Source of the DNA: Saturnia japonica
Taxonomy: Eukaryota; Arthropoda; Insecta; Lepidoptera; Saturniidae
Length of the DNA stretch: 64,000 nt
Direction of reading: 5' to 3'
NCBI GenBank assembly: GCA_033032175.1
Contig: CM065309.1
Span: 3,472,001 to 3,536,000 of the forward strand
The notes beneath the pieces were generated by a model. That model saw only the letters and a list, made by a program, of their open reading frames with translations. It did no database searches and had not been told where the DNA came from. The position numbers were made by a program, and so were the translations under genes. Every line of letters starts with the position of its first letter. Position 1 is the first letter of the stretch. Of the stretch, positions 36,040 to 43,843 are shown in pieces.

Positions 36040-36416
36040 TACGGCACACGGCATGGGTACGGAGGCGGCACAGCACCCTAACCTTCCGGCTGACGCAGGT
36101 GCTCTCGGGACACGGATGTTTCGGGAGTTACCTGTGTCGCATAGGCCGAGAGCCAACAACTGGGTGCCATCATTGTGGCTACGCGGTCGATAACGCGCAG
36201 CACACACTGGCCGCCTGTCCTGCATGGGACTCGTTACGCCGCGACCTTATCGCGGCTATAGGGCCCGATCTCTCACTCCCGACCGTCGTTTCATCCATGG
36301 TCGAGGGTGAGAGCAGGTGGAACTCCGTCGCCTCATTCTGCGAGGACGTCATGCTCGCAAAGGAGGCGGCGGAGAGGGAGAGGGAGCAGACGTTAGAGTT
36401 CCCCTCCCGCGGTTGA
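36040..36416 (+). pseudogene. C-terminus of ORF2 (zinc finger) of element C
   Basis: Reads LTFRLTQVLSGHGCFGSYLC and then the CX2C...HX4C finger CHHCGYAVDNAQHTLAAC, ending at TGA 36414-36416. This C-terminal finger is characteristic of R1-clade ORF2. The same region in element M is CHECGAAEDTAQHTLSEC. Confidence 0.75.
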
Positions 36417-36808
36417 CGAACCCGGCGGCGCAGGGTCAGGAATGACCTCCTGCCGCCGTAAAAACGGCCTGCGGGTGTCGGACGCGGGCACGTCCTTCGC
36501 CCTTGCAGCTAATGCACAGGCCCGAGGCGTGGCGCATCAGTGTTCGATGCGCCTCTCGTAGGTTCGTCGGAGGGTGTCACACACCTCGACCCCTCAGACC
36601 GCTGAAGGTGGCCCCTTATGAGGGGCCTACACCCGTCGGGCGAGTAGAAGTAATGCGCAAGCTGTCCCTACTCCCCGGCCAAATGGGTGAAGGAGGAAAA
36701 CCGTGGGGTTTTAGTCAGTAAGAGTCTGACATACCCCTCTCGAGCTGCCCGGCTCGGGAGGCGGATCCATGTAAGATTTCCCCAGGTAAAAAAAAAAAAA
36801 AAAAAAAA

Positions 36809-36822
36809 GGTTAGGTTAGGTT
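36809..36822 (+). repeat. telomeric tract GGTTAGGTTAGGTT between C and D
   Basis: Fourteen bases of telomeric repeat between poly(A) of C and the ribozyme of D. Confidence 0.9.
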
Positions 36823-36899
36823 GGGGTGCGATGTCAGGAACCTCCCCGTGGTGCACCCCGGGCAACTTCGACCATTCTGGTCGGCGGCTGATACCTGAC
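36823..36899 (+). ncRNA. HDV-like ribozyme of element D
   Basis: P1 GGGGTGC (36823-36829)/GCACCCC (36853-36859); P2 GTCAGG (36833-36838)/CCTGAC (36894-36899); P3 ACC/GGT with loop TCCCCGT; P4 CGACCA/TGGTCG with loop TTC; J4/2 GGCTGAT with candidate catalytic C at 36888. P1 begins on the first base after the telomeric GGTT. Confidence 0.85.
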
Positions 36900-37114
36900 G
36901 CGCTCCTCCTGGTATCCCTCTGCTTATCAGAGGGGACTATGGAGAGGCGCCGGCTGGAGGGCCGTAAAAGCTCCTGGGTGTGGTATGTGCGCGGCGCACC
37001 CAGTACCGGGCTGGGGCCGATGAGGGCTCAGTCTGAGCCCCAAGGGCCCAGTTCCGGACAGCGGCTGGCGGGATTGGTTGTTTTCATACCGATCGGCAAA
37101 ATTTAAGATTAAAC

Positions 37115-37191
37115 TACCCCAGGAGGGTACCCGAAAGGGAGAATCCCTCCCCGAGCCTAGCTCGGGCTACCCCGCGTCTTCTGGGGGGGGC
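37115..37191 (+). ncRNA. leader module copy a (element D)
   Basis: GGAGGG/CCCTCC outer stem enclosing CCC-GAAA-GGG; then CCGAGC-CTA-GCTCGG; then CCCC...GGGG. Confidence 0.7.
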
Positions 37192-37199
37192 AAAATTTT

Positions 37200-38593
37200 G
37201 CAAGATTCGAGAAAACACACGACGACACTGGCTAGTAAACTGACGACTGATACCACTAAAACGACGACCTTGGCTAAGGAAAAACGGTTAATTGATGGAC
37301 CCGTTGTGGTCCTGGAGCGGGATCAGTCGCGGCGCGAGACGCGTAAGCTTCGTGAAGAGGCGGCCGAGATGAGAGTGGAACTTGCGACTCTGTGTGGCCA
37401 GATAAAGACTGCGCCAGTGCAGGTGGTGCCTGAAGTTCCTCACCGGGAGCAGGAAATCGTTCCCCAGGCGTTGCTGGATGCGATGGTGGTCCGCACGGAC
37501 AACATGGAACATTCCCTGCGGGTGTCTCTAGGTGAGATGATTACCGCCCGCTTAGATGATCGTCTTCCCCCTGAAAAGGGTGGTTCGTCCATCCTTGGTC
37601 ATGGATAGGAGGCTGGAAAAATCTGGGCCTGTAGGGGGGCCAAAGACTAAGCCCGCTGGTGCCAAGAAAAAGCCGGCTAAGCCCGAGCCTGCACCTTGTG
37701 TTGCGACCTCAGCGGCAGCGCCATCCCAGGAGTCGGTCCCTGGAGTGGTCTTGGATACGATTCCAACCACGGCGCAAAATGCCGAAACGACGTGGACCGA
37801 AGTATCCCGTCGCAAAAAGAAAAGGAAGAAGAAGAAGAAGGCGGTACCGTCTGCGAAGGCAGCTTCCACTCCTCAGAAGGGTGCACCTCGGAAGTCCAAG
37901 GTGAAGCTCCCCCCGAGCCCGCGTGCGGCTGCAGTAGTCATGACACTGCAGCCCCTGGCAGTGGCTCGGGGGATTAGCTACAAAACGGCCCTTCTGAGGG
38001 CTAGAGAGGCTGTCAATCTGACGTCGAAGGGAATTGATCAGCTCTTGTTCCGTCAGACTAAAACGGGAGCAAGAATCTTTGAAATTCCTGGCTCCCAAGG
38101 CCCGGAGCAAGCCGACAAACTGGCGCAGAGTCTCCAAGCGGCGTTGGCGGACGTTACCTTGATCAACCGGCCTGTCAAGAGGATTAGCGTCCGCATCGTC
38201 GGCTTGGATGACTCTGTGACCAGAGATGAGGTTGTTGCCGCCACGGCGTTAAAGGGCGGATGCCAGCCAGCCCATATAAGAGCTGGCGAAATTCGCAATT
38301 TTAGAGGAGGCCTGGGTGCGATACATTTGTCTGTGCCTGTAGCCGCGGCTAAGACCCTGGTGGAGGCTGGGCGCCTCCTTGTTGGTTGGAGCGCGGCCTG
38401 GTTTCATGTGCTTGAATACAAGCCAATGAGCTGTTTCAAGTGCATGGGTCTGGGCCACACTCGGCCCTTATGCCCGTCAGCAGTTGACAGGAGAGTGCTC
38501 TGCTTCCGCTGTGGTCGGCCTGGTCACAGGGCACGAGGCGCAGTGCCCGCGTCGCCCCAGTATGGCGGCGGATGGTACACCGTGGAGTTTTAG
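37200..38593 (+). pseudogene. ORF1 of element D, internally deleted
   Basis: After the leader, frame 37078-37608 gives the coiled coil and the SLRVSLGEMITARLDDRLPP block. A slip near 37575 moves to the frame ending 38593. Core domain RAAAVVMTLQPLAVARG, RPVKRISVRIVGLDDSV, knuckle CFKCMGLGHTRPLC, then CFRCGRPGH runs into 3' UTR sequence. Confidence 0.75.
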
Positions 38594-38684
38594 TGAGTAG
38601 GAGTCTCACATAACCACTCGTCCCCCCGGGCGGGTGTGTACCCATGATGGGTTTCTCCACGTTAAAAAAAAAAAAAAAAAAAAA

Positions 38685-38693
38685 GGTTAGGTT
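38685..38693 (+). repeat. telomeric tract GGTTAGGTT between D and E
   Basis: Nine bases of telomeric repeat after a 21-A tail. Confidence 0.9.
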
Positions 38694-38758
38694 CAGAAAC
38701 CTCCTCGTGGTGCACCCCGGGCAACGTCGACCAGTCTGGTCGGCGGCTGATACCTGAC
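38694..38758 (+). ncRNA. HDV-like ribozyme lacking P1 5' strand (element E)
   Basis: P3, P4 (CGACCA/TGGTCG) and the 3' P1 and P2 strands are present, but the GGGGTGC strand is missing, so P1 cannot form. Confidence 0.7.
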
Positions 38759-39020
38759 ACACTCCTCCCGGTATCCCTCTGGTTATCAGAGGGGACTGTG
38801 GAGGGGTATTGGCTGGAGGGCCATTAAAAGCTCTTGGGTGTGGCATGTGCGCGGCGCACCCAGTACCGGGCTGGGACCGATGAGGGCTCAATTTGAGCCC
38901 CAAGGGCCCAGTTCCGGACAGCGGCTGGCGGGATCGGTAGATTTTATACCGGTCCCGGCAGGCGTACCGCAAACTGGAGGAGGAGAAAAGGAAATGGAGG
39001 CAAAATTTAAAAAAGCAATA

Positions 39021-39096
39021 GCCCAGGAGGGTACCCGTAAGGGAGAATCCCTCCCCGAGCATGGCTCGGGCTGCCCCTCGTCTTCTGGGGGGGGGC
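39021..39096 (+). ncRNA. leader module copy b (element E)
   Basis: Inner hairpin CCC-GTAA-GGG (a GNRA loop), CCGAGC-ATG-GCTCGG, GCCCC/GGGGC. Not in the main ORF1 frame. Confidence 0.7.
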
Positions 39097-39132
39097 AAAA
39101 TTTTGCTCAATACGAACAAAACAACAACGACT

Positions 39133-41104
39133 ATGGCAAGCTCAAGGACGACTGACAATTCAAAAGCAACGACCTTGGCATTATCGAAACGGACATCTGA
39201 TAGACCCTCTGTGGTCATCGAGAGAGATCTGGCGCTTGATGAATTCGCAGTCAGACACTGGACTGATAGTTCAAGTTAGGAAGGTGCAGAGGCTACTGAT
39301 AGCAGAAAGAGGGGACACGTGGGCGATGGAGATGAGGTAGGCGTGACCGAGTCCCCGCCCAGCAAGATTACCACGGCGCGCAGGGGCAAATCCTGCGACC
39401 CTGGCAATACGGCCGGATCTAGGCGTACGATAGTGAGTGAGGTAGGCGTGTCCGCTGTACCCACGACACTATCATCCAGCGCTACTACACTGGAGGCTCC
39501 AGAAATTGAAGAGGAGTTAGCCCTTGAGACTCTTGACCCGGAGCGGTTAAGGACTCTGGCGAACAAAAAAGTGGCGTGCATTTATGAGGTGTGCAAGAAA
39601 TCGGGCAACCTCAAGGGAACCTCTATAAAGGAGCTGAAGGGAGCAGCAAGTGTACTGCAAGAAGTGGTGGCAACAGCGCTCACCAGAACTGTGGCTGAGG
39701 AGACGCTGTTACTCCGTCGAGAAACCAGAAAACTCCGCGAAGAGGTAACGGAGCTGAAGGCGGAGCTCGCTGCCCTCCGTAAGCGTCCAGAGAATCCACC
39801 TCTGACAACGGCACCACGGGCTCAGACGGAGCCCCTTTGCAGGGAGCAAGAGATCCTGCCGCAGGTGCTTCTGGACGCGGTGGCGGACCATGTGGCAAAC
39901 TTGGGGCAGTCTCTCCGGATGTCTCTGGGTGAGATGATATCTGCCCGCCTGGAGGCCCAGGAGGACCGTTTGCTTCCGGCCAAGGTGGTCCGTCCTCGGC
40001 TAGCCGCAGACAGGAGGAATGAGTCCTCTATATCAGTTACAGTGCCCAAGCTGAAAACCGCTGGGTCCAAGTCAAAGCCAGCTGGGCCTGTACACGATCC
40101 CCTTGCTGGGGTTGTGGAGAAGACACAGACTTCCAGGGAGCCTGTTAATATCCTGGAAACAGACTGGCCAGAACTTTCGAACCCGACGGCTCCAAATGCG
40201 ACGTGGACTACGGTGTCACGTCGCAAAAGAAAGAAAAAGAAGGCACCGACTGAAGTTGTGGCGACGGCTCCTCTGAAGGATGCGCCTGGGCGGAAGAGCA
40301 AGTCAAAACTCCCCTCACCCCCACGCTCGGCTGCAGTGCTCATAACACTGCAGCCTGAGGCAGTTGCTCAGGGTGTGAGCTATAGTGCGGCCCTTCTGAA
40401 GGCAAGGATGTCGGCGGATCTGCCTAGATTGGGTATTGAGGACCTATCGATCCGCATGACAGCTACGGGAGCTAGGGTCATCGAGATTCCTGGCCCCCAA
40501 GGCCAGGAGCAGGCCGACAGGCTGGCGCAGTGCCTCCAGTCGGCATTAGTTGGAGTCGCCACCATAGGTAGGCCGGTAAAGCGGGTGAACGTCCGCATCG
40601 TCGGTTTGGACGATTCCGTGACGCAGGAGGAGGTGGTCGCAGCTGTCGCGTCCAAGGGTAAGTGCGACTCAGCTCTAATTAAGGTTGGATCTATACGCAG
40701 CATGGGTAGGAGTTTGGGCAGGGTTCATATGTCCCTCCCTGTTACGGCGGCAAAGTTATTGGTGGAGGGGGGACGTCTCCTTGTGGGATGGAGTGCGGCC
40801 CGAGTCCATCTCTTGGAGCAAAAGCCTCTGAGGTGCTTCAGGTGTTTGGGCTTGGGTCATACGCGGCCAACTTGCCCGTCGTCGGTCGATAGGGGGGGCT
40901 GTGCTTCCGATGTGGGAAACCAGGCCATAAGGCCTTGGAATGTGAGGCGGTGACGCTGCACTGTGGATACTGCGCTGATGCTGGACAGCCAGCAGGACAT
41001 TATATGGGGGGCGCTGGCTGCCGGCCGCCTCCCGTTAAAGGGACGATACCTGTTGCGCCAATACCAGCGACAAGTCCATCACCGGACATATGCGTAGACG
41101 ATGG
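39133..41104 (+). pseudogene. ORF1 of element E
   Basis: Likely start ATG 39133 (MASSRTTDNSKATTLALSKR). TAG at 39277-39279 interrupts SSS-EEGAE, which is open in the sister copy J. From 39319 the frame is open for 544 codons: SGNLKGTSIKELKGAASVLQ, coiled coil LLLRRETRKLREEVTELKAE, basic stretch RRKRKKKK, core RSAAVLITLQPEAVAQG and RPVKRVNVRIVGLDDSV, first knuckle CFRCLGLGHTRPTC. A G-run slip at about 40895 moves the second and third knuckles (CFRCGKPGHKALEC, CADAGQPAGHYMGG) to another frame, ending near 41104. Confidence 0.8.
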
Positions 41105-41445
41105 GTAGTAGGATGAGGCGCTTCCACGCCTCTCCTCTGCTCTAGCTGGACCAAGGGGAGACGGGTCGGGGGGCTCGTCTTCCCATTGCACTGGTTCAGC
41201 CGTCTGGGAGACAGTTGGGGTTGTACCAGACTGTCTCTCTTTAGCGCCGGGGCCCGACTGGGGCTGGCCGCCGGGGCGTCGCGGCTGATTGCAACCGCAG
41301 TGCCCACGCGTCCCACTATGGCGGCCGATGGTACACCGTGGAGTTTTAGTGAGTAGGAGTCTCACATAACCACTCGTCCCCCCGGGCGCGTGTGTACACA
41401 TGACGGGTTTCTCCACGTACAAAAAAAAAAAAAAAAAAAAAAAAA

Positions 41446-41454
41446 GGTTAGGTT
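41446..41454 (+). repeat. telomeric tract GGTTAGGTT between E and F
   Basis: Nine telomeric bases following a 25-A tail. Confidence 0.9.
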
Positions 41455-41456
41455 AT

Positions 41457-43166
41457 GGGGGGGGGGGCCGATCCCGTGACAAGGGTTCGACTCGTGCAAC
41501 GAAAGCTGGAAAGGCCGGTGGGTCACATGACTGTGCTATTGCCACACCGATCAAGGATGAGCCGTCGGAAAGCGCCGATGTAGGAGTGCTCGAAGGAATT
41601 GAGTTGCTCGACCCTGATAGTCTGAGGGCTCTTGCGACGGAGAATGTTGATGAGATCCTTGAGGTTGCCAAAAGATTTGGCAACCTCAAGGGTACCTACA
41701 TCAAATCGCTCAAAGAAGCAGCATGGACTCTGCGAGAAGTAACGGCCACCGCTCTTACGCGCACGGTGACTTCAGAGAATCTTCTCCTGCGCCGTGAGAC
41801 GGGGAGGCTGCGTCGTGAAGTCGAGGAGCTGAGGGCGGAACTTGCGTCGTTACGTGTTCGGGTGGAGTGTCCACCTCCGTCACCGTCACCATTGCCACAG
41901 GTGTTACCTCAGGCTTCACCGCAGGTGGATCTGGAGTTGTACAGCGAAGTGACAGATATCTTGCCAAAGACACTGCTCAAGGTGCTAGATGGATACATGG
42001 ACAGGATGGAGAGATCTCTCCGGCTGTCGTTAGGGGAGATGATATCCGCACGTCTGGACGATCGTCTTCCACCCTCCGAAGTGGTCCGCCCGCCCTTAGG
42101 TGCGGACAGAGGGTTGGCTCCTGGTCCTTCTGGATCTCAGCCTGTAGGACGAAAGGCCGCGAGGTCCAAAGCTGCAAAGCCTAAGGCTTCGATGCCCATC
42201 CCTGATGTGACGACGACAGTCCATCCACAGGAGGCCGTGCCTGCTGCTCCTGCCCAAGATCAGGCTGGAGCTGGATCGGGATGGACGACCGTAGCCAAGC
42301 GACGGAAAAAGAAGGAAAAGGCCTCATCGAATCTGAAGGCTACTGCGGGGGTGATTTCCACTCATAAGGGAATGCCTGGGCCCAAGCCCAAGCCTAAGCT
42401 TCCTTCGGCACCGCGCTCGGCTGCAGTGCTCCTTGCACTGCGGCCTGAGGCTGTGGCGGAGGGGCTATCGTATAGTGAGGCTTTACTTAGAGCACGGGAC
42501 CGTCTCCCTTTGTCTGACCTGGGGATCGATAAAATATCTATTCGGTGTACTGCCTCGGGCAGCCGTATTATTGAGATACCGGGTGCCCGGGGAGTAGAGC
42601 AGGCGGATCAATTAGCCCTAAAGCTAAGTGAGATTATGGCAGATGTAGCCACAGTGGCGAGGCCCATTAAAAGAGCAGACATCCGAATCATTGGATTGGA
42701 GGATTCCGTCTCGGCGCATGAAGTCGTAGCGGCAGCGGCGGCTAAAGGCGGTTGCGAGCCAAACCTTATTAGGGCTGGTGAGATACGTCCCTACGGGAGA
42801 GGCAATGGCGCAATTCACTTGTCACTCCCAGTCGCCGCTGCCAGGACATTGGTGCAGTTAGGTCGTCTCCTTGTTGGCTGGAGTATGGCACGCGTCCGTC
42901 TCCTGCAAGGGGGGCCTTTGAGATGTTTCAGGTGTCTGGACGTGGGCCATACCCGGCCCACATGCCCTTCGGCAGTTGATAGAGGAGGCCTTTGCTTCCG
43001 TTGTGGACAGCCTGGCCACAAGGCGCAAGAGTGCACAGCTGCAAAGCTGCACTGTGCCCTGTGTGCCGACGCCGGAAGGCAGGCGAAACATTTCATGGGA
43101 GGGGCGAAATGTAGGCCACCCGTCCAAAAGACGGGGAGAGCGCCTGCAGCGCCAAGACCCCCTTAG
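41457..43166 (+). CDS. ORF1 (gag-like) of element F, best preserved of the gag-only group
   Basis: Open without interruption for about 570 codons; its true start is lost to truncation, and the frame also reads back through the preceding poly(A) as lysines, which is an artefact. Domains: acidic ADVGVLEGIELLDPDSLRAL, GNLKGTYIKSLKEAAWTLRE, coiled coil (RRETGRLRREVEELRAELAS), SLRLSLGEMISARLDDRLPP, basic linker, core RSAAVLLALRPEAVAEG ... RPIKRADIRIIGLEDSV, three knuckles CFRCLDVGHTRPTC, CFRCGQPGHKAQEC, CALCADAGRQAKHFMGGAKC. It ends at TAG 43164-43166, 10 nt before the 3' UTR. Expected role: RNA binding and telomere targeting of element RNPs. Confidence 0.8.
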   Translation, partial: GGGGRSRDKGSTRATKAGKAGGSHDCAIATPIKDEPSESADVGVLEGIELLDPDSLRALATENVDEILEVAKRFGNLKGTYIKSLKEAAWTLREVTATALTRTVTSENLLLRRETGRLRREVEELRAELASLRVRVECPPPSPSPLPQVLPQASPQVDLELYSEVTDILPKTLLKVLDGYMDRMERSLRLSLGEMISARLDDRLPPSEVVRPPLGADRGLAPGPSGSQPVGRKAARSKAAKPKASMPIPDVTTTVHPQEAVPAAPAQDQAGAGSGWTTVAKRRKKKEKASSNLKATAGVISTHKGMPGPKPKPKLPSAPRSAAVLLALRPEAVAEGLSYSEALLRARDRLPLSDLGIDKISIRCTASGSRIIEIPGARGVEQADQLALKLSEIMADVATVARPIKRADIRIIGLEDSVSAHEVVAAAAAKGGCEPNLIRAGEIRPYGRGNGAIHLSLPVAAARTLVQLGRLLVGWSMARVRLLQGGPLRCFRCLDVGHTRPTCPSAVDRGGLCFRCGQPGHKAQECTAAKLHCALCADAGRQAKHFMGGAKCRPPVQKTGRAPAAPRPP

Positions 43167-43173
43167 GGGTTGA

Positions 43174-43501
43174 GCGTAGACGATGGGCAGTAGGTGGGGG
43201 TATTTAACCGCCTCTTTCCTCTGTCCTTGCTGGACCAGGGGAGACGGGTCGGGGGGCCCGTCTTCCCATTGCACTGGCTCAGCCGTCTGGGAGACAGTTG
43301 GGGTTGTACCAGACTGTCTCTCTTTAGCGCCGGGGCCCGACTGGGGCCGGCCGCCGGGGCGTTGCGGCAGATTGCAACCGCAGTGCCCGCGCGCCCCACT
43401 ATGGCGGCCGATGGTACACCGTGGAGTTTTAGTGAGTAGGAGTCTCACATAACCACTCGTCCCCCCGGGCGGGTGTGTACACATGACGGGTTTCTCCACG
43501 T
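43174..43501 (+). promoter_or_regulatory. common 3' UTR of the array elements (reference copy in F)
   Basis: About 330 nt shared by A' (31960-32278), E (41095-41420), F, K (55756-56083), L (57633-57962), N (62501-62827) and, in part, D (38540-38663), M (59870-60080) and B (35823-35880). Near the end is GTGAG-loop-CTCAC followed by ACTCG/CGAGT and ACCC/GGGT hairpins, then poly(A). Element C carries the equivalent with GTCAG/CTGAC. This is the expected recognition region for the RT (inference from non-LTR elements generally). Confidence 0.7.
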
Positions 43502-43525
43502 AAAAAAAAAAAAAAAAAAAAAAAA

Positions 43526-43529
43526 GGTT
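43526..43529 (+). repeat. minimal telomeric remnant GGTT between F and G
   Basis: Only GGTT separates the F tail and element G, the smallest remnant compatible with cleavage at TT/AGG. Confidence 0.8.
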
Positions 43530-43534
43530 ATGGG

Positions 43535-43610
43535 GGGGTGCGTGTCAGGAACCTCCTCGTGGTGCACCCCGGGCAACGTCGACCAGTCTGGTCGGCGGCT
43601 GATACCTGAC
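43535..43610 (+). ncRNA. HDV-like ribozyme of element G
   Basis: P1 GGGGTGC (43535-43541)/GCACCCC (43564-43570), P2 GTCAGG (43544-43549)/CCTGAC (43605-43610), P3 ACC/GGT with loop TCCTCGT, P4 CGACCA/TGGTCG, J4/2 GGCTGAT. Preceded by ATGGG after the telomeric GGTT. Confidence 0.85.
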
Positions 43611-43843
43611 AAACTCCTCCCGGTATCCCTCTGATTATCAGAGGGGACTGTGGAGGGGTATTGGCTGGAGGGCCATTAAAAGCTCCTGGGTGTGGCATGT
43701 GCGCGGCGCACCCAGTACCGGGCTGGGGCCGATGAGGGCTCAATTTGAGGCCCAAGGGCCCAGTTCCAGACAGCGGCTGGCGGGATCGGTTGCTTTTATA
43801 CCGGTCCCGGCAGGCGTACCGCAAACTGACGATAATAGTATTG

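Larger units (their letters stand above)
35881..36808 (+). mobile_element. element C: internally deleted unit of a second subfamily
   Basis: Starts with the 3' half of a ribozyme (35881-35924), a hairpin (CTCTGCTCCTCAGAG), then jumps at about 36040 to the last about 110 codons of ORF2, a divergent 3' UTR and poly(A) 36788-36808. Over 90% of a full element is missing. The 5' leader matches element H (TTGGCGGGCTCGGCGTGCA). Confidence 0.75.
36823..38684 (+). mobile_element. element D: complete 5' and 3' ends, internally deleted
   Basis: Intact ribozyme, structured 5' UTR, leader module (37115-37191), ORF1 with a deletion at about 37325 (N-terminal region to RRETRKLREE), and a second deletion at about 38540 that takes the second zinc knuckle straight into the 3' UTR. 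Poly(A) 38664-38684. Confidence 0.8.
38694..41445 (+). mobile_element. element E: near full-length gag-only unit
   Basis: The 5' end lacks about 12 nt of the ribozyme (starts CAGAAACCTCC). 5' UTR, leader module, ORF1, then the common 3' UTR starting at GCGTAGACGATGGG (41095), and poly(A) 41421-41445. There is no ORF2. Almost identical to element J at the right edge over the shared 1.1 kb. Confidence 0.85.
41455..43525 (+). mobile_element. element F: gag-only unit, 5'-truncated
   Basis: Begins ATGGGGGGG after the telomeric tract, directly inside ORF1, continues through ORF1 to its stop and into the common 3' UTR (43174), poly(A) 43502-43525. No ORF2. Confidence 0.85.

Noticed and set aside
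41400..41460. Long ORFs reading through poly(A) tails as poly-lysine (also at 36780 and 56080)
   Set aside because: The frame crosses a 3' UTR, the A tail and the telomeric tract of two different elements; the true ORF1 start lies downstream or is lost.
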